64,000 bases of DNA, taken from Prochlorococcus marinus str. SB (GTDB lineage: Bacteria > Cyanobacteriota > Cyanobacteriia > PCC-6307 > Cyanobiaceae). Positions 58,644-64,000 of the stretch are shown here, piece by piece. The stretch spans positions 372,001-436,000 of the forward strand of contig NZ_JNAS01000002.1 of the NCBI RefSeq assembly GCF_000760115.1. The letters run 5' to 3'. The position numbers were made by a program, and so were the translations under genes. Every line of letters starts with the position of its first letter. Within the stretch, counting starts at the first letter, position 1. The notes below the pieces were generated by a model. That model was given only the letters and a program-made list of their open reading frames with translations. It was not told the DNA's origin and did no database searches.

Positions 58644-59765
58644 ATGAATAATGAACCTCATGATTACTCAAAGTTAGCCATGCAAGGATCAAACTTGAAG
58701 CACGGTGGAAATGTATATGCAACTGCGAAAAAATTAAATTTATTACCCTCAGAAATCATTGATGCAAGTGCATCATTAGTACCCTTTGATCCCCCTCAGA
58801 TACTAATAGATTCAATAAATGCGGAAATTAAGAAACTTGGCTTTAGATATTACCCAGAAAGAAACTTGAGTGATCTGAAAGAAATAATCGGCAAATTTCA
58901 TGGGATAAATCCAGACAATATATTGCCTGGAAATGGAGCTTCTGAATTAATAACCTGGGCAGGTTATGAAGCATCCAAATTCGGAATAAGTTGTATTCCT
59001 TCTCCATCATTTGTTGATTATGAAAGATCTTTAAATTGTTGGAATAGCAATTTTATACATTGCGAATTACCTAAAAACTGGAATGATATTTTTCCTCAAT
59101 CATTTCCGCTTCATCCAAAAGGTGATGTTATTTGGATAACAAATCCACATAACCCTACCGGCCAATTATGGGGAAAGAATTCATTGGAGGAAGTTGTGAA
59201 AAAATATAAATTAGTTATCTGCGATGAAGCTTTCTTATCGATAACACCTAATGGAGACAAAGAATCTTTAATACCATTAACCAAAAGATTTGATAATTTA
59301 TTAGTCTTGAGAAGCTTGACCAAAATCTTCAATATTCCTGGTCTTAGATTAGGTTACGTTATTGGCTCATCGAAAATATTAAAAGAATGGGAAATAAATA
59401 GAGATCCTTGGCCTTTAAATTCATTTTCTATTAAAGCCGGAATTGATCTACTAAGTAATAAGAAATTCTATGAACAGTGGACAAAACAGATTCACAGCTG
59501 GATAAATATTGAAAAAAAAAGAGTATTTGAAAAATTATCAAAAATAGAGAACCTTAAAGTTCATAACTCTTCAACCAACTTTTTTTTAATAGAAAGTAAA
59601 AAATCCTTGTCGCCTAATATAAAATACTTAGAAAATAAGGGAATATTGCTTAGAGAATGTACTTCATTTAGATTTCTGGATGAAAAGTGGGCAAGAATAA
59701 GTTTGCAGAGTAGGAAAAATAACACTCTTTTATGTAAAGAAATTCAGAATTCCTTAAAAAAATAA
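58644..59765 (+). CDS. PLP-dependent aminotransferase, HisC/CobD (threonine-phosphate decarboxylase) family
   Basis: The 373-residue class I/II aminotransferase-fold protein has HGGNVYATAKKLNLLPSEI and DASASLVPFDPP near residues 30-45. It also has ITNPHNPTGQLWG near 165-177, the aspartate-tyrosine PLP region VICDEAFLS near 190 and SLTKIFNIPGLRLGYVIG near 223-240, whose lysine binds PLP. The N-terminal HGG and the layout fit L-threonine O-3-phosphate decarboxylase (CobD/CobC) in cobalamin synthesis, but histidinol-phosphate aminotransferase cannot be ruled out. It follows pyrD by nine bases and its end overlaps murG by 22 bases. Confidence 0.7.
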   Translation: MNNEPHDYSKLAMQGSNLKHGGNVYATAKKLNLLPSEIIDASASLVPFDPPQILIDSINAEIKKLGFRYYPERNLSDLKEIIGKFHGINPDNILPGNGASELITWAGYEASKFGISCIPSPSFVDYERSLNCWNSNFIHCELPKNWNDIFPQSFPLHPKGDVIWITNPHNPTGQLWGKNSLEEVVKKYKLVICDEAFLSITPNGDKESLIPLTKRFDNLLVLRSLTKIFNIPGLRLGYVIGSSKILKEWEINRDPWPLNSFSIKAGIDLLSNKKFYEQWTKQIHSWINIEKKRVFEKLSKIENLKVHNSSTNFFLIESKKSLSPNIKYLENKGILLRECTSFRFLDEKWARISLQSRKNNTLLCKEIQNSLKK

Positions 59766-60835
59766 TTAAAAAATTTCCTAATCTCAATTTTAGATTTGAT
59801 TTTATTATTATTAGCCATATTCTTCTTCATAATATCTAAAATTTCATAGTAATATTTTCCGTTTTTTGATTTTCTCTTAAAAATTCTTTCTATAGTTTCT
59901 TCAAAAACTTCTTTAGAAATTTTACTTTGATTCAATAAAACTGATCCTCCAATTTCAGCAAGAATCATTGCATTTTTTTCCTGGTGATTATTTTTAGAAT
60001 AAGGAAATGGAATTAAAATTGAAGGTTTTTCAGTTTCTATAAGTTCATTTATTGTTCCTGCACCAGATCTCGATATTACAAGATCACAGTTTTGAATCAA
60101 AGCTGCGATTTCATTAGTAAATTTCTTTTGAACATAATTATTGTAATTTTTTACATTAAAGGATTGTTGATTACATTCGCCAATAATATGAACTATCCGA
60201 AACTGTTTTTTCATTAAAAATTCAAGAGATTCGTTAAGAATTTGATTTATAGCTTTTGCTCCTTGGCTACCTCCCATAACAATCAAAAGAGGTCCTTTTC
60301 CTTTTGGGACCCATTCTGGCAAGGGATGGGATTTATAGAATTGATCTCTTAAAGGAGTCCCAGTGAAAATAGTTTTACAATTTCTTAAATAAGAATTTGT
60401 TTTCTTAAATCCTAGAAAAACATAGTTACACAAAAAACCAAAATATTTCGTGACCATTCCTGGAATTAAATTTGATTCATGAATAATGACAGGTATCCTG
60501 AGTAGTTTTGAAGCAACAATAGTAGGGGCAGATATATAACCTCCAGTCGTAAAAACCAAGTTAATTTTTTTTTCTTTTAAGATCCTAATTATTTGGAAAG
60601 TTGACATTAAAATTTTTATATATTGATAAAACAAAAAAATATTTTTTCTTGGTGTCTTTAAATTCAAAGTCTTCAAATTATATTTTTGGGGAATCAAATT
60701 TGCATCAAGTCTTTGCTTAATACCCAACCAATGAATATTCCACTCATCCTCCACCTCTTTAGAAACTGCTAAAGCTGGAAAAATATGGCCTCCTGTTCCA
60801 CTAGCTGCAACTAATAAATTATTTTTTTTAGACAT
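59744..60835 (-). CDS. murG: UDP-N-acetylglucosamine transferase MurG
   Basis: MurG adds GlcNAc to lipid I to make lipid II on the inner face of the membrane. The 363-residue GT-B protein has LLVAASGTGGHIFPALAVSKEV at its start (residues 7-28), TTGGYISAPTIVASK near 95-109, HESNLIPGM near 118, GGSQGAKAINQIL near 188, and ISRSGAGTINELIE near 253. It pairs functionally with MurJ at the other end of the window. Its tail overlaps the convergent aminotransferase gene. Confidence 0.95.
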   Translation of the reverse strand: MSKKNNLLVAASGTGGHIFPALAVSKEVEDEWNIHWLGIKQRLDANLIPQKYNLKTLNLKTPRKNIFLFYQYIKILMSTFQIIRILKEKKINLVFTTGGYISAPTIVASKLLRIPVIIHESNLIPGMVTKYFGFLCNYVFLGFKKTNSYLRNCKTIFTGTPLRDQFYKSHPLPEWVPKGKGPLLIVMGGSQGAKAINQILNESLEFLMKKQFRIVHIIGECNQQSFNVKNYNNYVQKKFTNEIAALIQNCDLVISRSGAGTINELIETEKPSILIPFPYSKNNHQEKNAMILAEIGGSVLLNQSKISKEVFEETIERIFKRKSKNGKYYYEILDIMKKNMANNNKIKSKIEIRKFFNYFFKEF

Positions 60836-60867
60836 AAAAACTTAAATTAGTAGAATGAAAATAATAA

Positions 60868-61602
60868 ATGATAAATATGTTGAATTTAAACTTATTCAGA
60901 AATATAGGATTCCCTCTCTACTTATTTATTTATCTCATTCTCCCCTATTCAGCAATAACGCAAACTTTAAAAGTTGATTTTATAAGAAATTTAGAGACCT
61001 CATTAAATAAGCGAGACTTAGAGTTTTTTAAAAAAAATTTTAGAAATGATGAAAACCAAAATATTCCAAAACAATTTTCAAAGATTATTAATGATTTCCC
61101 TAACAGCAAATGGAAGATCAAAAGATTAAAATCTAATATTCCAGATGAAGATATTTTGCGAATAAAAGTTTCTGGGGAAAAAATAGTTAACGGAGAAATA
61201 TATATACTCGAATCCAAATTTGATTATATATTTTCAATCGTAAATGGAAAAATAAGTGAAGGGATTATCAAAAATTTATTCACCACAATAAGAAACGATA
61301 ATAAAAAAATAGATATTAGTTTTAAAATTCCTGATAAAGTACTTACTGGTTCAAAATACGATATCGATATAATACTAAATAATCCTCTTGAAGAAGTGAT
61401 TATTGCTGGAGCTATAAAACCTCATCAAGTTAATTCAATGTTTGAACAAGAAATATTATTGGAACCATTGGCGTCTGGAGGGATTTTTAAAATTACAAGA
61501 GCCCCTTCAAAACCAAGTATGCAAATTTGGTCAGGAATCATAGCTCATCCTGAGGGAATGATTACTTTCACAAAGAGCATTGATATTGTTGATGAGATAT
61601 AG
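60868..61602 (+). CDS. Exported conserved cyanobacterial protein, unknown function
   Basis: The 244-residue protein has an N-terminal export signal (about residues 8-32). A helical polar segment (SLNKRDLEFFKKNFRND) leads into a SnoaL/cystatin-like stretch with FPNSKWKIKRLKSNI, and a beta-rich C-terminal half follows with DISFKIPDKVLTGSKYDIDI and HPEGMITFTKSI, suggesting an immunoglobulin-like fold. I do not recognise the family. It is divergent from murG with 32 bases between starts and converges with pgk. Confidence 0.55.
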   Translation: MINMLNLNLFRNIGFPLYLFIYLILPYSAITQTLKVDFIRNLETSLNKRDLEFFKKNFRNDENQNIPKQFSKIINDFPNSKWKIKRLKSNIPDEDILRIKVSGEKIVNGEIYILESKFDYIFSIVNGKISEGIIKNLFTTIRNDNKKIDISFKIPDKVLTGSKYDIDIILNNPLEEVIIAGAIKPHQVNSMFEQEILLEPLASGGIFKITRAPSKPSMQIWSGIIAHPEGMITFTKSIDIVDEI

Positions 61603-61603
61603 C

Positions 61604-62812
61604 CTAAGCGTTGTTTAAAGCAGCCACACCTGGTAAAGTTTTACCTTCTAAAAGTTCCAAACTAGCCCCACCTCCGGTAGATATATGAGACATTTTCTCA
61701 GCTAATCCTGCTTTTTCAACTGCTGCAACTGAATCTCCACCACCAATTATTGTACAAACTTCAGAAAAAGCACTTAAGTCTGCAAGAGTCGTAGCTATTG
61801 CATTTGTACCATCTGCAAATTTATCAAATTCAAAAACTCCCATTGGACCATTCCAAATAATTGTCTTACATTCTGCAAGAGCATTCTGAAAAACTTTAAT
61901 GGAATCTGGACCAATATCTAGACCCATCAAATTCCCACTAATTGCATCAATTTGAGATATTTTACTATTGGCGTCAGGAGAAAATTCATCAGCCAAAACA
62001 ACATCAGTAGGTAATAATAACTCTACTCCTTTTGCTTTTGCTTTTGCTTCTAAATCTTTAGCAAGCTCGAGTTTATCTTCTTCTACAAGGCTCTTTCCGA
62101 CATCTAAACCTCTAGCTTTATAAAAAGTGAAAATCATACCTCCACCAATCATGATTTTGTCACACTTATCTAGTAAAGAATCAAGTACTCCTATTTTGCT
62201 GCTAACCTTTGACCCCCCAACTATTGCTGCCAATGGACGATTTGGGGAATCTACTGCTCCTTGTAGGTATTTCAATTCTTTTTCTAAAAGGAATCCAGCT
62301 ACTGAGGGACTTAAATAATTTGTAACACCCTGAGTTGAAGCGTGCGCTCTATGAGCAGCACCGAAAGCATCATTTACATACATATCTGCATGTGATGCTA
62401 ATTTTTCGGCAAACTCCAAGTCGTTCTTTTCCTCTTCACCAAAAAAACGAACATTCTCAAGTAAAAGAACATCTCCATTAGATAAGCTACTTGATTGTGC
62501 AACTGCTTCATCACCAATACAACTGTTGGTAAGAGCAACATTTTGGCCCAACAATTCACTTAATCTTGCTGCTACTGGAGTTAATCTCATTTTTTCATTT
62601 ACCTGACCCTTCGGTCTACCAAAATGAGCAGCTAAAATGACTTTTGCAGAATGATTAATAAGATATTCAATAGTTGGAATCGCTGCACGAATACGCGTAT
62701 CGTCGGTTATTTGACCGTCTTCATTTAATGGAACATTAAAATCTACTCTAACAAGAACTTTTTTTCCTTCTAAATGTGTCTTATCAAGACTGGAAAGAGA
62801 TAATTTTGACAT
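61604..62812 (-). CDS. pgk: Phosphoglycerate kinase
   Basis: Pgk works in the Calvin cycle and glycolysis, making 1,3-bisphosphoglycerate with ATP. The 402-residue protein has [19 protein letters not shown] near 18-36, [13 protein letters not shown] near 60-72, the [21 protein letters not shown] region near 145, and the nucleotide loop [15 protein letters not shown] near 362 with [14 protein letters not shown] near 381. Length is normal. It converges with the exported protein gene by one base. Confidence 0.97.
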   Translation of the reverse strand: MSKLSLSSLDKTHLEGKKVLVRVDFNVPLNEDGQITDDTRIRAAIPTIEYLINHSAKVILAAHFGRPKGQVNEKMRLTPVAARLSELLGQNVALTNSCIGDEAVAQSSSLSNGDVLLLENVRFFGEEEKNDLEFAEKLASHADMYVNDAFGAAHRAHASTQGVTNYLSPSVAGFLLEKELKYLQGAVDSPNRPLAAIVGGSKVSSKIGVLDSLLDKCDKIMIGGGMIFTFYKARGLDVGKSLVEEDKLELAKDLEAKAKAKGVELLLPTDVVLADEFSPDANSKISQIDAISGNLMGLDIGPDSIKVFQNALAECKTIIWNGPMGVFEFDKFADGTNAIATTLADLSAFSEVCTIIGGGDSVAAVEKAGLAEKMSHISTGGGASLELLEGKTLPGVAALNNA

Positions 62813-63024
62813 TAAACAAGCTATATTTATGATCTCAAGACCCTAACGTTAATTTGGGCTTATTGGGTTAAAAAGTAGTTACTGTTACCTATGCCTTAAT
62901 AAATTTTAAGAATTAACGATTATAAAAATTTTTAGTTATTAAATTTATACTAAAATTTAGAAGTAAATACTTTTGAAAGTTATAAAAACTAAAAGGAATA
63001 CAAAATTTTATTTGATTTATTGAA

Positions 63025-63897
63025 GTGGACATACCCAAAATCCAATGGTACCCAGGCCATATCGCAAAAGCAGAAAAGAAATTATCTGAAGTTATCAATA
63101 AAGTAGATTTAGTTATAGAAGTTAGAGATGCACGAATTCCTTTGTCAACAGGACATCCACACTTAAATAAATGGATAAATAATAAAAAACATATTCTTGT
63201 TATTAACAGATCAGATATGATCTCCCCGAATACAATCAATAGTTGGAATAAATGGTTTAATTCTAAAGATCAATATCCTCTTTGGTGTGATGCTAAAAGA
63301 GGAATAGGGATTAAAGAAATTTGTAAGTCAGCCAAAGATTCTAGGTCGTCAATCGACGATAGAAGACTCTCTAGAGGAATGCGAATTAGGCCAATTAGAG
63401 CCCTTACACTTGGTTTTCCAAACGTAGGAAAGTCGGCATTAATTAATAGAATCGCAAAAAAAAGAGTTGTAGATAGCGCTAGGAAAGCAGGCGTGACTCG
63501 TAATTTAAGATGGATAAAATTAGAAAGTGGTATAGATCTTCTAGATGCTCCTGGTGTTATACCTCCAAATTTAGAAGATCAAAAATCAGCACTTAATCTT
63601 GCACTGTGTGACGATATTGGAGAAGCTGCTTATGAAATAGAGAGTGTCGCAATTGGATTTATCAAAATTATATCCACTCTCAACAAAGATAAGAATGCGA
63701 ATATCTCAGTTAAACAAATATCTAATAGATATGGAGTTGATATTACTAAAGGCTTTAAGAGTCCTTCTGCTTGGATCGACGAAGCAGCTTCAAAACATAC
63801 CTCAGGCGATAAAAGGAGAATGTCTCATAAGTTATTGGAAGATTATAGAAATCAAATGCTGGGTAAAATTGCTTTAGAAGTCCCACTATGGAATTAA
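63025..63897 (+). CDS. rbgA: Ribosome biogenesis GTPase YlqF/RbgA
   Basis: The circularly permuted GTPase acts in 50S assembly. The 290-residue protein starts at GTG 63025 with MDIPKIQWYPGHIAKAEKKL, the diagnostic YPGHMAKA-type opening. G4 is NRSDM at 61-65, G1 is GFPNVGKSALINR near 130-142, and G3 is DAPGVIPP near 176-183, so G motifs are in the permuted order. It lies 212 bases downstream of the divergent pgk start and overlaps the next gene by ten bases. Confidence 0.93.
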   Translation: MDIPKIQWYPGHIAKAEKKLSEVINKVDLVIEVRDARIPLSTGHPHLNKWINNKKHILVINRSDMISPNTINSWNKWFNSKDQYPLWCDAKRGIGIKEICKSAKDSRSSIDDRRLSRGMRIRPIRALTLGFPNVGKSALINRIAKKRVVDSARKAGVTRNLRWIKLESGIDLLDAPGVIPPNLEDQKSALNLALCDDIGEAAYEIESVAIGFIKIISTLNKDKNANISVKQISNRYGVDITKGFKSPSAWIDEAASKHTSGDKRRMSHKLLEDYRNQMLGKIALEVPLWN

Positions 63898-64000
63898 ATA
63901 ATCAAAATTCTTTCGGCATTGGAGAAGGTGAGCTTATAGAAATTATTTATGAGCTACCTCTTCCTATGAGGCTAGACAGATGGCTGGTAAGTAAAAGACC
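63888..64000 (+). CDS. Pseudouridine synthase RluD-like, N-terminal part (cut by window end)
   Basis: From ATG 63888 the frame reads MELNNQNSFGIGEGELIEII then YELPLPMRLDRWLVSKRP to the window edge. LPxRLDRWLxxKxP is the start of the S4 domain that opens RluD/RluA-type 23S rRNA pseudouridine synthases. The gene overlaps rbgA by ten bases, matching the usual rbgA-rluD order in cyanobacteria. The catalytic domain lies outside the window, so the exact site specificity cannot be given. Confidence 0.75.
   Translation, partial: MELNNQNSFGIGEGELIEIIYELPLPMRLDRWLVSKR

Overview
The window is a piece of the chromosome of a marine picocyanobacterium and looks like a high-light Prochlorococcus. The evidence is very AT-rich DNA, densely packed genes with spacers mostly under 250 bases, a 360-residue D1 protein, tiny photosystem II genes (psbI, psbN, psbH), the BicA/SbtA/SbtB bicarbonate block, NtcA, CP12, CrtR, and a thioredoxin reductase of the type found in marine picocyanobacteria. 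The species call is inference from gene content and sequence style; no database was searched. I see no insertion sequence, prophage, CRISPR array or rRNA.

Layout. 1-2.2 kb: the C-terminal part of murJ, two small unknown proteins and tRNA-Arg(ACG). 2.3-6.9 kb: glyA-cinA-leuC-leuD, tightly spaced. 6.9-9.6 kb: an LptD-like outer membrane protein, psbI, psbN and the divergent psbH. 9.7-12.9 kb: pth, small cyanobacterial proteins, a YqgF-like protein, a DUF3084 protein and ntcA with a candidate NtcA site. 12.9-18.5 kb: a CobA/CobO-like protein with a broken P-loop, dcd, thyX, a membrane thioredoxin, glmM, trmB, a DUF3177 protein and a decayed small gene with three in-frame stops. 18.4-25.9 kb: ileS, tRNA-Leu(TAG), crtR and mpg (each with a reading-frame problem at its 5' end), gatC, pyrB and ycf20. 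26-33.6 kb: coaBC, psbO, sat, ftsH, a divergent KDPG-aldolase-like protein and aroC. 33.6-42.6 kb: psbA, a 42-residue conserved-looking gene, an aspartoacylase, a GST-like protein, CP12, obgE, mutS2, a VOC protein and hemB. 42.8-50.3 kb: bicA-sbtA-sbtB, thioredoxin reductase, an ABC1 kinase and enolase. 50.5-56.7 kb: clpB2-like and secE-nusG-rplK-rplA-rplJ-rplL with an L10 leader. 56.7-64 kb: rnhA-pyrD-aminotransferase, murG, an exported unknown protein, pgk, rbgA and the start of an rluD-like gene.

Most of the window is ordinary streamlined housekeeping and photosynthesis DNA, and I found no clear new multi-gene system. The places most worth checking are the disrupted 5' ends of crtR and mpg only 1.5 kb apart, the pseudogene beside ileS, the thioredoxin reductase without NADPH-binding motifs, the CobA-like protein without a Walker A lysine, the aldolase-like protein lacking several active-site residues, and the rplJ leader, which can form two mutually exclusive structures.
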